Shown here piece by piece: positions 17,159-26,353 of a DNA stretch of 64,000 bases. Location: NCBI RefSeq assembly GCF_007830295.1, contig NZ_VLKC01000002.1:654940-718939 (forward strand), given 5' to 3'. How positions within the stretch are numbered: position 1 is the first letter of the stretch; the number at the start of each line of letters is the position of its first letter. The notes below the pieces were generated by a model, which saw nothing but the letters and a program-made list of their open reading frames with translations, was not told where the DNA came from and did not search any database. Origin of the DNA: Sporomusa sp. KB1 (lineage in GTDB: Bacteria > Bacillota > Negativicutes > Sporomusales > Sporomusaceae). A program made the translations under genes and the position numbers.

Positions 17159-18334
17159 TTACATTATTTCAATAACAGACGCAATTCCTGGTCCACCGCC
17201 TACACAAAGGGAAGCGACGCCATATTTTACATTTCTTCGTTTAGCCTCGTAAATTAAACTGACGATTATGCGAACACCAGTAGCGCCTACCGGATGTCCC
17301 AGAGCGATTCCGGAACCATTTGCATTTACTTTTTCCATATTCAACTTCAGTTCTTTATTACAAGCTAAAAATTGAGCGGCAAAGGCTTCGTTAATTTCAA
17401 AATATCCAATATCATTCATAGTAAGCTTTGCATACTCCAAAGCTTTAGGAATGGCAAATACAGGACCAATCCCCATGAATTGTGGTTCCACACCAACGGA
17501 AGCAATCCCCTTAATTTTTGCTATAGGCTTTACGTTATACTTCTTGACTGCTTCTTCACTCATTAATACCAGCGCAGCGGCACCATCATTAATACCGGAA
17601 GCATTTCCGGCGGTCACTGTTCCATCTTTTTTAAACACTGTCTTCAGCCTTGCCAAAGTTTCCATGGTAGTTTTCTTTGGATGTTCATCTTTATCAACCG
17701 AGGTAATAGTTCCTTTTCTATCTTTGATCTCTACAGGAACTATTTCTTCTTGAAATTTTCCTTCTTGCTGAGCCTTCAATGCTCTTTCATGACTTAATAA
17801 TGCCAATTTGTCCTGCTCCTGACGTGATATATCATACTTTTCAGCTAAATTTTCTGCAGTAACGCCCATATGATAATTACAAATGGCACAGTTTAATCCA
17901 TCTAATGTAATGCTGTCACTAAGAGTTGTATCGCCCATTCTTAAATTTCTTACATTATTTAAAACATACGCAGCATTGGACATACTTTCCATACCAATTG
18001 CAATACCTACATCTGTTTTGCCTAACATAATCTTCTCAGAGATGGCTTCCATAGCTCGCATACCCGAGCCACACTGTTGATCAATTGTACAAGCATACCC
18101 ACTTGCCGGCAACTGGCATCTAATCTGAATCTGCCTGGCAGGGTTACCCTTCTGACCAGCCTTATATATCATACCGGCAACAACTTCTTGTATACAACAT
18201 TTGTCAATACCCGCTCTTTTTATCACTTCTTCCGTTACTACACAACCTAAGTCTACTACGCTTTTTGAAGCTAGTTCCCCATTAAAATCGCCTATAGGCG
18301 TTCTTACAGCCGCTACTATATAAACGTCTTTCAT
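17159..18334 (-). CDS. Acetyl-CoA acetyltransferase (thiolase)
   Basis: 391 residues, standard for thiolase II. The nucleophile Cys is in IDQQCGSGMRAME, the histidine region is GHPVGATGVRI, and the second Cys is in SLCVGGGPGIASVIE; NEAFAAQF is also present. It cleaves acetoacetyl-CoA or a longer 3-oxoacyl-CoA to acetyl-CoA, or runs in reverse. The ATG at 18334 (MKDVYIVAAVRTPIG) has GGGAG upstream; upstream in-frame codons reach into the MeaB gene. It is the last gene of the eight-gene operon and would complete beta-oxidation. Confidence 0.93.
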   Translation of the reverse strand: MKDVYIVAAVRTPIGDFNGELASKSVVDLGCVVTEEVIKRAGIDKCCIQEVVAGMIYKAGQKGNPARQIQIRCQLPASGYACTIDQQCGSGMRAMEAISEKIMLGKTDVGIAIGMESMSNAAYVLNNVRNLRMGDTTLSDSITLDGLNCAICNYHMGVTAENLAEKYDISRQEQDKLALLSHERALKAQQEGKFQEEIVPVEIKDRKGTITSVDKDEHPKKTTMETLARLKTVFKKDGTVTAGNASGINDGAAALVLMSEEAVKKYNVKPIAKIKGIASVGVEPQFMGIGPVFAIPKALEYAKLTMNDIGYFEINEAFAAQFLACNKELKLNMEKVNANGSGIALGHPVGATGVRIIVSLIYEAKRRNVKYGVASLCVGGGPGIASVIEIM

Positions 18335-18350
18335 TTCATCACTCCCAAGT

Positions 18351-19295
18351 CTAAAGTTTCTTAAATTCAATCTGGCTGATAATTCTCTTTGCTACGTCAA
18401 AGGGGGTCGATTCATTATCCGACACTCTTATAGCTTCTGATTCTACCGTTTCCCGGATAATACGTTCAAGATATTGTCTTACCTCTGACCCGATCTCAGA
18501 TTTAATTCTGCGAATGGCTTTTACTTCTTTATTGGCTATCTGCTTTTCTGCCGCGTCATATATCGCTGCCACTAGTTCGTTAATACCTTTCCCTTCACTT
18601 GCAACAGCATTAATGATTGCAGGTCTTTTTTCTATTGGGAGTGCCGCAAAAGAGCCTGACAGCTGATTGGTAAATAGCTGCGCATCTGGCCTGTCCGATT
18701 TATTCACCACAAATACATCGCCGATTTCTTGAATTCCAGCCTTAGCCATCTGGATAGAATCGCCAAATCCCGGTACCAGTACCACAATTGTCACATCGAC
18801 GAAATTGGTGATTTCTGTCTCATCCTGGCCTACACCCAAGCTTTCAACAATAATGACATCAAATTCATAGTTTTTAAAAAGATATAAAATGTTTTTTGTT
18901 CCTTCAGAAATACCGCCAATACATCCACGATTTCCTAAGCTTCGTATAAATACTTTTTGATCAATATTGTGAACACCCATTCGAACACGGTCACCTAAAA
19001 CCGCACCTCCGGTATATGGAGAGTTGGGGTCGACAGCGATGACACCCACCGTCTTCCCCTCTTTACGGAATTCTGAAATCAACTTATCAATCATTGTTGA
19101 TTTTCCTGCGCCCCCAGGACCTGTCACACCAATAATCAGACCTGCGGTCTTCCTATTGGCATAGGCATAGGCTTTATTTAAAAGCTCCTCCATGCCATCT
19201 AAGCGATCTTCTACAATAGATATTGCCTTTGCAAGGCTTCTTCTGTCTTTATTGTGTATTCTATCAACTAACTCATCTATATACCGATTGTTCAT
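18351..19295 (-). CDS. meaB: MeaB/ArgK-type G-protein chaperone of B12 mutase
   Basis: 314 residues. The P-loop GVTGPGGAGKSTMID, the family motif AVDPNSPYTGGAVLGDRVRM, the switch region ESLGVGQDETEI and the base motif NKSD are all present. MeaB proteins gate adenosylcobalamin loading and protect acyl-CoA mutases from inactivation, so linkage to the mutase genes fits. The ATG at 19295 is preferred over 19322 because AAGGA lies upstream; spacing is a little long. It follows the small mutase subunit by 28 bp. Confidence 0.92.
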   Translation of the reverse strand: MNNRYIDELVDRIHNKDRRSLAKAISIVEDRLDGMEELLNKAYAYANRKTAGLIIGVTGPGGAGKSTMIDKLISEFRKEGKTVGVIAVDPNSPYTGGAVLGDRVRMGVHNIDQKVFIRSLGNRGCIGGISEGTKNILYLFKNYEFDVIIVESLGVGQDETEITNFVDVTIVVLVPGFGDSIQMAKAGIQEIGDVFVVNKSDRPDAQLFTNQLSGSFAALPIEKRPAIINAVASEGKGINELVAAIYDAAEKQIANKEVKAIRRIKSEIGSEVRQYLERIIRETVESEAIRVSDNESTPFDVAKRIISQIEFKKL

Positions 19296-19323
19296 ATCAC
19301 CATATCCTTTGGTCAGCAACATA

Positions 19324-19725
19324 TTATTTAAGTCTGTCTTTGACTAGCTCTTGTATGAATCCTACGGTTTCTTCTGGTGGATATCCGGTTCCAAAAGCAC
19401 CCGCAACGCCCATTTCTTTTAGTTCAATACGATCCTGATCGGTAATAATACCACCACATACTACATAAATATCATCGCTGCCTTGCTTTTTTAAACCATC
19501 TACAATCTTTCGGCAAATAATGACAAGACTTCCTGTCAAATCAGAAACACAGACAACATCAACATTTTCCGTGATGGCCGCATTAACAACACCCTCTTCG
19601 GTTTGGAATCTACCAGTATAAATAGTCTCCATACCTGCATCTCTAAAAACTGTCAGCATGGTGAGGGCTCCACGCTCATGGATATCGCAGCCTACTTTTG
19701 CAACTAAAACTCTAATTTTTCGCAT
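19324..19725 (-). CDS. B12-binding small subunit of acyl-CoA mutase
   Basis: 133 residues. A stand-alone cobalamin-binding domain with the base-off/His-on signature: DIHERG (DxHxxG), CVSDLTGS (SxL) and VVCGGII (GG). The lower axial ligand is the His of DIHERG. The length matches IcmB/HcmB small subunits rather than the long B12 domain of methylmalonyl-CoA mutase. It lies six bases after the large-subunit gene and immediately before meaB. Confidence 0.93.
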   Translation of the reverse strand: MRKIRVLVAKVGCDIHERGALTMLTVFRDAGMETIYTGRFQTEEGVVNAAITENVDVVCVSDLTGSLVIICRKIVDGLKKQGSDDIYVVCGGIITDQDRIELKEMGVAGAFGTGYPPEETVGFIQELVKDRLK

Positions 19726-19731
19726 AGTATT

Positions 19732-21432
19732 TTATAAACACTCCTTCAATGCTTCTTGTACATAATCCGGTGTTGGAAGCATTTCCATCGGGTCATAACC
19801 AATACCATATCCAAGTCTCACAATACCGCACATTTCACCCATGGTCATACCTTCTTTAATTCCATCAATCATAGCTCTGGATATATTGCGACCTTCTTTT
19901 GTATCTAGATAAAGTCTTCTGAAGCACTCAAATAAAGCTCTCTTGTTGCGTGTTTCTCTGAATTCTTTGATCTCTTTTATCTTGTCGGCACGCATTTCTT
20001 CAGTAGGCACTTTGTATGCACAATTAGAAATCTCTTTATTGATCGGTCCTTCTTCACCTTTAAATGAGTTTACACCGATAATCAAACGTTTGCCTTCAGC
20101 CTTTTCTCGCTGAATCTTCAGTCTGTTTTCTTCCATTACTGCATTCAACCAGCCGGTATCAAGACACTCGTAGATGCCACCTCGTTCTTCGATATCTTTC
20201 AAGAACTCATTGCAGTCTTTTTCAAATTTATCAGTCATCCATTCAAGATAATACGAACCACCTAAGGGGTCTGCCACAAGCGCAATATTTGCTTCATGGG
20301 TAATGATATGCTGTGTATCCAGGTTATACATACGCGCTTCGTAAGATGGAAGCCCAACCGCTTCATCAATACTTGACGCATCGATAGAACCAACACCACC
20401 GAATACACAACTTAATATCTGGAACGCAACCCTAGATGCGTTGTTTAAAGGTTTTTGCCACTGTAAAGACAGACCAGAGGTACGAATACCGATTTTCATA
20501 TGCATTGCTTTTTTAGTTTTTGCCCCAAATTTCTCTTTGGCAATTTTTGCCCACATTTTACGAATTGCGCGGAACTTTGCAATGTTCTCAAAGAAATCCG
20601 ATTCAGCATCTAAAGAAACAACCATACTGCCATAGTCATCAATACTAATTCCTCTTTTTTGCAGGTCTTCAATTGTTGCAGAAGCAACAGCCAAAACGAC
20701 ACCGATTTCCTGTATCGCATTCATCCCAGCCTGGCATGGGTCAACACCATTTGGGGCTATCGCTTTCCATTTTGGTGTATTCTGATTACAGAACTCAATA
20801 TGATCTAAACATACTCTTCTGTTGATTTCTGTCGGCCAATCCGGTGAGGCATATACTAACTTAGCGCGGATCGGGTCACAAATACCATTGCCTTTTAAAG
20901 TGGACGTATTGAGTCCTCTTTTTTCCATCATGGCAAAAAGCATACCATGGAAGAAAATTGAAGAAGAAACATTTTGATGGGCTAATTCATACGTAACACC
21001 TTCAAGAGGAATACCTTCCAACATCTTTTCATAGACATTAATGGCATAAGTGGACATACCGCCACACATCATACTATTCCATGAGCAGGGATGATCCGGG
21101 TCTATACCAGACTGGATCGGCAAGTCAGCAAGCAACCGCAAGTCATTCATGCCGTTTTTAATATAGGATTTGAATGCCTCGTTAGTTTCTTCCGGAGTTG
21201 AGTAACTCACAATAAATGACTTCAACCACAATCTTTCTCTATACATATTGGGATAGAGACCTCTTGTAAACGGGTACTGTCCGGGATCTGCAATCTCGGT
21301 TTCATACTCAATAGCAGCGACGTCTTCCGGGTTGTATACATTTTTCACCTTAATATGGCTTTGCGTGGCGTCTCTTACAAGGCCGCCTTCATCTCTGTTT
21401 AATTCAACATCTCCGCATTTCAAATCTGACAT
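19732..21432 (-). CDS. Adenosylcobalamin-dependent acyl-CoA mutase large subunit, divergent
   Basis: 566 residues, the size of isobutyryl-CoA mutase large subunits, without a B12 domain. The scaffold is clear: YPFTRGLYPNMYRERLW, KPLNNASRVAFQ, LSCVFGGVGSIDASSIDEA, VADPLGGSYYLEWMTD. Compared from memory with methylmalonyl- and isobutyryl-CoA mutases, the catalytic-His segment (GYHMQEAG or GAHFRDAG) reads GVDPCQAG here, with Asp231 at the His position. The segment TIQNDILKE reads GNGICDPIRA, and HCQTSG reads GIRTSG. Tyr64 (NMY) matches methylmalonyl-CoA mutase. The carbon-skeleton rearrangement is likely, but the substrate is unknown. The ATG at 21432 has GGGGGTG upstream and overlaps etfA by 13 bp. 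Confidence 0.88.
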   Translation of the reverse strand: MSDLKCGDVELNRDEGGLVRDATQSHIKVKNVYNPEDVAAIEYETEIADPGQYPFTRGLYPNMYRERLWLKSFIVSYSTPEETNEAFKSYIKNGMNDLRLLADLPIQSGIDPDHPCSWNSMMCGGMSTYAINVYEKMLEGIPLEGVTYELAHQNVSSSIFFHGMLFAMMEKRGLNTSTLKGNGICDPIRAKLVYASPDWPTEINRRVCLDHIEFCNQNTPKWKAIAPNGVDPCQAGMNAIQEIGVVLAVASATIEDLQKRGISIDDYGSMVVSLDAESDFFENIAKFRAIRKMWAKIAKEKFGAKTKKAMHMKIGIRTSGLSLQWQKPLNNASRVAFQILSCVFGGVGSIDASSIDEAVGLPSYEARMYNLDTQHIITHEANIALVADPLGGSYYLEWMTDKFEKDCNEFLKDIEERGGIYECLDTGWLNAVMEENRLKIQREKAEGKRLIIGVNSFKGEEGPINKEISNCAYKVPTEEMRADKIKEIKEFRETRNKRALFECFRRLYLDTKEGRNISRAMIDGIKEGMTMGEMCGIVRLGYGIGYDPMEMLPTPDYVQEALKECL

Positions 21433-22439
21433 GCATTCACCCCCATTTGTTCTTTTCGCTTTTTCAATTTAGCTGTTAGTTTAGGAATAATTACATTTAA
21501 ATCTCCAATTATCCCCATATCGGAAACGTCAAAGATCGGTGCTGTTGTATTCTTGTTAATCGAAATGATATATTCAGCACTTTCCATACCAGCAACGTGC
21601 TGAATGGCGCCGGAAATACCACAAGCAATATACAAATCAGGTCTAACTGTTTTACCAGTCTGGCCTACTTGTTTATCATGGCTAATCCAACCTTCATCTA
21701 CCGGAGATCGGGATGCTGCAGTCTCTCCGCCGATAACTTCTGCCAGTTCATTCAAAATCTTGAAGTTTTCGGCATTACCAACCCCACGACCACCGGCTAC
21801 CAGAATCTTCGCTTCGCAGATATCTATCTTTTTCTTTTCTTCTTTGACAACTTCTAAGATTTTCACATTCATATCTGCTTCACTTAAATCCATTTCAATT
21901 TCTGAGATTAATCCAACTCTTGCTGAGTCTCTGTCAATTGCCTGCATTACACCCGGCCGTACGGTTGCCATTTGTGGTCTATGTTTTTCACAGGCAATGG
22001 TAGCCATAATATTTCCACCAAAAGCAGGTCTGGTCATATAAAGATTTTGGGAAGTATCGTCAATTTCAAGTTTTGTGCAATCCGCTGTTAGTCCTGTATG
22101 GACTCGAGCTGACACTCTTGGGGCTAAATCCCTGCCAATGGCTGTTGCCCCATATAAAACAATCTCCGGCTTATCTTGCTTAACTACCTCACAAATTGCT
22201 TTGGTATACGGTTCTGTTGTATATTCTGCTAAAACAGGATGATCTAAATATCTGACACTATCCGCACCATATTCGATTAAAATTTGTGCTAAACTTTTAC
22301 TATCTTTTCCTAACAAAATAGCGACAACTTTTTGATTTAGCACATTGGCAAGCTCTTTACCTTTGCCAATGAGCTCTAATGTTACCTTTTGAATACAGCC
22401 ATCTCTTTGCTCTGCAAAAACGTATACATTTTGGCTCAT
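21420..22439 (-). CDS. etfA: Electron-transfer flavoprotein alpha subunit
   Basis: 339 residues. The C-terminal FAD-binding signature is clear: SRSPVDEGWISHDKQVGQTG, ACGISGAIQHVAGM and SINKNTTAPIFDVSDMGI. With EtfB it takes electrons from the acyl-CoA dehydrogenase encoded two genes upstream. No extra ferredoxin domain is present, so confurcation cannot be claimed from EtfA itself. It begins 15 bp after etfB and overlaps the mutase gene. Confidence 0.94.
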   Translation of the reverse strand: MSQNVYVFAEQRDGCIQKVTLELIGKGKELANVLNQKVVAILLGKDSKSLAQILIEYGADSVRYLDHPVLAEYTTEPYTKAICEVVKQDKPEIVLYGATAIGRDLAPRVSARVHTGLTADCTKLEIDDTSQNLYMTRPAFGGNIMATIACEKHRPQMATVRPGVMQAIDRDSARVGLISEIEMDLSEADMNVKILEVVKEEKKKIDICEAKILVAGGRGVGNAENFKILNELAEVIGGETAASRSPVDEGWISHDKQVGQTGKTVRPDLYIACGISGAIQHVAGMESAEYIISINKNTTAPIFDVSDMGIIGDLNVIIPKLTAKLKKRKEQMGVNACQI

Positions 22440-22454
22440 AGTTTCATTTCACCT

Positions 22455-23243
22455 CTATATCAAATGTCTTTCATCCAACTTAGTAATAATTAAGTCTACT
22501 GCCTCATCGGCTTCTACATTATAAACAGTTCCAGATGCTTTTAATGGTTTTGTGAATGACTTCTTAACTCTGGTTGGTGAACCTGCCAGGCCGATGTTTG
22601 CCTGATCCAATGTGTCTTGTAAATCAGCTAATGTCCAAGTAATAACTTCTTTCTCCCTATAGGCATCAAAAATCCCCTGAACCGACATATATCGAGGTAT
22701 ATTAAGCTCAGCCAAGGCAGTAATCAAACAGGGGGTTTTTACCTCTAACATGTGATATCTATCCTCATATTGCCGCTTGATAATCAGCTTGTCTTGAAAT
22801 GCCTGGATTTCTTCAGCGTAACTTACCTGTGGCAAACCTAAATGTTCTGCAATCTGTGGTCCAACCTGAGCAGTATCACCATCAATAGCCTGTCTGCCTG
22901 TAATAATTAAATCATAATCCAGTTTTTTAAGTGCTGCCGCAATCGTGGAGGAAGTCGCCCATGTATCAGCACCACCAAATGCTCTGTCACTTATAAGAAT
23001 AGCTTTATCGGCCCCCATCGCTAGACCTTCTCTTAAAGCCACATCGGCCTGCGCCGGGCCCATGGAAACTAATGCAACCGTTCCGCCGACTTGTTCTTTA
23101 ATACGTAATGCTGCCTCTATACCGGCTTTATCATCCGGATTAATAATACTTGATACACCTTCTCTGATAAGGGTTCCTTTGACTGGATCAAGTTTAACTT
23201 CCGTAGTATCCGGAACTTGTTTAATACAAACAACAATATTCAT
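22455..23243 (-). CDS. etfB: Electron-transfer flavoprotein beta subunit
   Basis: 262 residues. NIVVCIKQVPDTTEVKLDP at the start, the AMP/FAD-binding stretch ALVSMGPAQADVALREGLAM and the EtfB signature TGRQAIDGDTAQVGPQIAEHL. It pairs with EtfA. The ATG at 23243 has AAGGAG upstream; upstream in-frame sequence (to 23279) overlaps the dehydrogenase gene and is not needed. Confidence 0.94.
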   Translation of the reverse strand: MNIVVCIKQVPDTTEVKLDPVKGTLIREGVSSIINPDDKAGIEAALRIKEQVGGTVALVSMGPAQADVALREGLAMGADKAILISDRAFGGADTWATSSTIAAALKKLDYDLIITGRQAIDGDTAQVGPQIAEHLGLPQVSYAEEIQAFQDKLIIKRQYEDRYHMLEVKTPCLITALAELNIPRYMSVQGIFDAYREKEVITWTLADLQDTLDQANIGLAGSPTRVKKSFTKPLKASGTVYNVEADEAVDLIITKLDERHLI

Positions 23244-23268
23244 ATTGGTCTCCTTTCCGTATCTGTCT

Positions 23269-24411
23269 TTAAATAACACCCATGGATCTTCCCATTACCA
23301 TTCGTAAAACTTCGTTTGTGCCTTCACCAATCTCTGTAAGCTTGGCATCTCTTACCATTCTCTCTAACGGATATTCTCTCATATAACCATAACCTCCAAA
23401 TAGCTGTAGACACTTGGTAGTTACTTCTGATGCCAATGCTGAGTTATAATATTTATTCATTGCAGCTTCATAAGCATATGGTTTCTTCTGATCCTTTAAC
23501 CAGGCAGCATGATATGTCAAATGACGTCCAGCATTGACTTTAGCCTGAAGATCCGCCAGAACAAACTGGGTATTCTGGAATTCAGAAATCCTCTTGCCAA
23601 ACTGCTTTCTTTCTTTAACGTACTTGATTGTTTCATCCAATGCACCCTGAGCAATACCAAGAGCCATAGCCCCGATGCCAACCCGGCCAGCATCCAGGCC
23701 TTCCATGGCAATCTTAAAGCCTTTACCCTCTTGTCCGATAAGATTTTCCTTAGGGACGATACAATCTTCAAAAATCAATTCACCTGTAGATGAACCTTTA
23801 ATACCCATTTTCTTTTCATGCTTGCCGATTCTAAATCCAGGGAAATCCTTTTCTACAAGAAATGCAGAAATGCCTTTTGTTCCCTTAGACCTATCTGTCA
23901 TTGCCATGATTGTATAGTAATCTGCCTCACCAGCGTTGGTAATAAATGTCTTTGTTCCATTTAAGACATAATGATCACCAACCAATACAGCTTTCGTCTG
24001 CTGGGCAGCCGCATCACTACCAGCGCCTGGCTCTGTTAGTCCAAAAGCACCTAACTTTGTTCCACTTGCCAAACCAGGTAAATATTTTTCTTTCTGATAC
24101 GGAGTGCCATAAGCATAAATTGGATAAGTTCCCAATGAACAATGAGTTGAAATAATAATACCTGTAGTTGCGCAGACTTTTGATATTTCTTCAATAACCA
24201 TCGCAAAAGCAATGCTATCTGCGGCAGCTCCGCCACACTCTTTGGGATAAGGTAGGCTAAGTAAACCATATTTCGCTAATTTTTCAACGGTTTCTCTAGG
24301 AAATCTTTCTTCTTCGTCAATTTCAGCAGCTAGTGGCTTCACTTCTTTTTCTGCAAATTCTTTTAACATATTTCTCAAAAGTTGATGTTCTTTAGAGAAC
24401 TCAAAATTCAT
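23269..24411 (-). CDS. Short-chain-type acyl-CoA dehydrogenase
   Basis: 380 residues. Acyl-CoA dehydrogenase signatures: AFGLTEPGAGSDA, GQEGKGFKIAMEGLDAGRVG, QLFGGYGYMREYPLERMVRD and the catalytic glutamate in IGEGTNEV. The likely reaction is oxidation of a short-chain acyl-CoA (butyryl-CoA-like) to the 2-enoyl-CoA, passing electrons to EtfAB. It follows the CoA-transferase gene by 15 bp. The chain preference cannot be read from sequence. Confidence 0.93.
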   Translation of the reverse strand: MNFEFSKEHQLLRNMLKEFAEKEVKPLAAEIDEEERFPRETVEKLAKYGLLSLPYPKECGGAAADSIAFAMVIEEISKVCATTGIIISTHCSLGTYPIYAYGTPYQKEKYLPGLASGTKLGAFGLTEPGAGSDAAAQQTKAVLVGDHYVLNGTKTFITNAGEADYYTIMAMTDRSKGTKGISAFLVEKDFPGFRIGKHEKKMGIKGSSTGELIFEDCIVPKENLIGQEGKGFKIAMEGLDAGRVGIGAMALGIAQGALDETIKYVKERKQFGKRISEFQNTQFVLADLQAKVNAGRHLTYHAAWLKDQKKPYAYEAAMNKYYNSALASEVTTKCLQLFGGYGYMREYPLERMVRDAKLTEIGEGTNEVLRMVMGRSMGVI

Positions 24412-24426
24412 AAATATTTCCCTCCC

Positions 24427-25725
24427 TTAAAATTTCGTTGCGTAAATCTCTTCAAATTTTTGAATCAATTCATCTCTAAACTTCGGATGTGCAATATTTA
24501 TTAATGCACGGGCTCTTTGCTTAATTGTTTTCCCTTTAAGTTGTGCAATACCATATTCGGTAATAATGTAGTTGACATCATTTCTTGAAGTCGTTACTGC
24601 AGCTCCATAATCAAGTAAGGGCACAATCTTTGATATTTTCCCGCCATTAGTTGTTGATGAGCAGGCAATAATTGACTTTCCACCAGGACTCATAGTTGCT
24701 CCTCTTACGAAATCCACTTGCCCGCCAACGCCACTAATCTGTTTGGAACCAACGCTCTCGGCAACAACCTGACCTGAGAAATCAACCTGAATACAAGAAT
24801 TTACTGAAACCACTTTATTATTTTGGGCAATTACTCTTGGATCGTTAACATAAGTAATCGGACATAGACTGACTAATGGATTGTCATCCATAAAGTCATA
24901 CAAACGCCTTGTTCCCATGGCGAAAGATGCAACTAACAATCCATCGTGCAATCCTTTCTTTTTGCCAGTTATAATCCCTTTTTCTACAAGTCCGACAACA
25001 CTGTCAGAAAGCATTTCACTATGTAATCCCAAATCTTTTTTACGATCCAGGAAAAGTAATACAGAGTCTGGGATTGCGCCAATACCAAGCTGTAAGGTGG
25101 ATCCATCTTCAATTAGTGATGCGCAATTCTCTCCAATAGCTCTTTCGACATCTGTAATCACAGTTGGCTGTAATTCGATAAGTGGTCTTGATGTTTCAAC
25201 AATATAATCAATTTCTGAAACATGAATGAAGCAATCACCAAATGTTCTTGGACACTGGTCATTAGCCTCTACAATAACCATCTTTGCTGCCTCAGCCGCC
25301 GGCTTGATATAATCTACAGACAGTCCATAGCTACAATAGCCATGTTTATCTGGTCTTGAAACTTGAACGATTGCCACATCTACCGGCAATGTCGTTTTAA
25401 AATAGGTAGGTGTTTCATAAAAAAACCCCGGTGTATAATCACCACGCGATGAATTAATTGCATCTCTTGTCTTTGGTCCTGCACAGAATGTATTATGTCT
25501 AAAATGCTTAGCATTTTCCGGTAAGCAGTATTCTGCTTTCCCCATAGGAATATAATGATCGATTTCAACATTCTCATATTGTTCCTTATTTGCTACTAAA
25601 GCATCTGTAATCGTCGTTGCCTCAGCAACCGCATGGGAAAATACTAATCTGTCACCTGACTTAATATGCTTTACTGCTTCTTCGGCTGTAACTACCTTTT
25701 TTTTGTACTCTTGCTTCCAATCCAT
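24427..25725 (-). CDS. Acyl-CoA:acetate CoA-transferase, 4-hydroxybutyrate/butyrate type
   Basis: 432 residues. Acetyl-CoA hydrolase/transferase family: LVFSHAVAEATTITDAL, the catalytic-glutamate region GLHSEMLSDSVVGLVEKG, GIGAIPDSVL and the C-terminal ITEYGIAQLKGKT. It activates an organic acid by moving CoA from acetyl-CoA or another ester. The ATG at 25725 (MDWKQEYKKK) has AAGGAG upstream; the frame extends 34 codons further through the promoter region. It is the first gene of the eight-gene operon and probably performs substrate entry. Confidence 0.92.
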   Translation of the reverse strand: MDWKQEYKKKVVTAEEAVKHIKSGDRLVFSHAVAEATTITDALVANKEQYENVEIDHYIPMGKAEYCLPENAKHFRHNTFCAGPKTRDAINSSRGDYTPGFFYETPTYFKTTLPVDVAIVQVSRPDKHGYCSYGLSVDYIKPAAEAAKMVIVEANDQCPRTFGDCFIHVSEIDYIVETSRPLIELQPTVITDVERAIGENCASLIEDGSTLQLGIGAIPDSVLLFLDRKKDLGLHSEMLSDSVVGLVEKGIITGKKKGLHDGLLVASFAMGTRRLYDFMDDNPLVSLCPITYVNDPRVIAQNNKVVSVNSCIQVDFSGQVVAESVGSKQISGVGGQVDFVRGATMSPGGKSIIACSSTTNGGKISKIVPLLDYGAAVTTSRNDVNYIITEYGIAQLKGKTIKQRARALINIAHPKFRDELIQKFEEIYATKF

Positions 25726-25791
25726 CTGATTATCTCCTTTTCTTGATAATTTGAATAAGTTATTAAAATTCACAAAATTTTGTCTATCCAT

Positions 25792-25821
25792 ATGATAATA
25801 ATTAATGCTTCTTGCGTCCAA
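25792..25821 (-). promoter_or_regulatory. Shared-type promoter of the CoA-transferase operon
   Basis: TTGGAC (25821-25816), 18 bp, TATCAT (25797-25792). The surrounding bases (GCAATTGGACGCAA, with ACAAT and ATATA upstream) match those in front of the hydroxyacyl-CoA dehydrogenase and chemoreceptor genes. Confidence 0.65.
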
Positions 25822-25829
25822 TTGCATAT

Positions 25830-26131
25830 ATTCATTGTTTTAATGAATATATTTCATTAATTAATTACCTTTTGACCACCCCGCTACAGCAGACAAACAG
25901 TAGTTTACGCATCGCAAATCAAGCGCTTACCATGATTGCTTCCCAGGTCATTTACTCAGAAGTTAAAAAATAACCTAGTATACATTTCATATCAATTGCT
26001 TATATCTATTGTTTTTATGAAAAAATTTTATTAAATTCCCCTTAGATTAAGCAATTATGCCTAAACTAGAAATATGAACTTTGTCAGAGTCAATATAAAC
26101 ACTTAATCTATAGGTTGCATTATCAAAAAAT
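25830..26131. other. Gene-free AT-rich stretch with partial copy of the shared promoter upstream region
   Basis: No convincing ORF. Sequence at about 25994-26026 (CAATTGCTTATAT, then TTGTTTTTATGAAAA) repeats the upstream part of the shared promoter element but lacks the -35/-10 part, so it may be a fourth, decayed copy. Confidence 0.5.
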
Positions 26132-26168
26132 AAACTCCAGCACAACAAGCTGCATTGTGCCGGAGTTT
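26132..26168. terminator. Stem-loop, probable terminator
   Basis: AAACTCC-GCACAA pairs with TTGTGC-GGAGTTT around one mismatch; T-rich flanks on both sides. Confidence 0.55.
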
Positions 26169-26212
26169 TATTCATCCTATTCGTAACCGTCAAAGTAACC
26201 CCACAGGGCAAT

Positions 26213-26245
26213 AAAAAACCACCTGATATATGATAATCAGGTGGT
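26213..26245 (-). terminator. Terminator of the hydroxyacyl-CoA dehydrogenase gene
   Basis: On the minus strand ACCACCTGAT and ATCAGGTGGT form a 10-bp stem followed by TTTTTTATT, 108 bp past the stop codon. Confidence 0.8.
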
Positions 26246-26353
26246 CGTTGAAATCATTATGATTTTTTGATTAGCATTTTACAGCTTATAGGGATTTCTT
26301 CAGCCCAAGGAAGAAGTTTCACAACACAAACGTCATTCTGTTGCTGGATTAAA

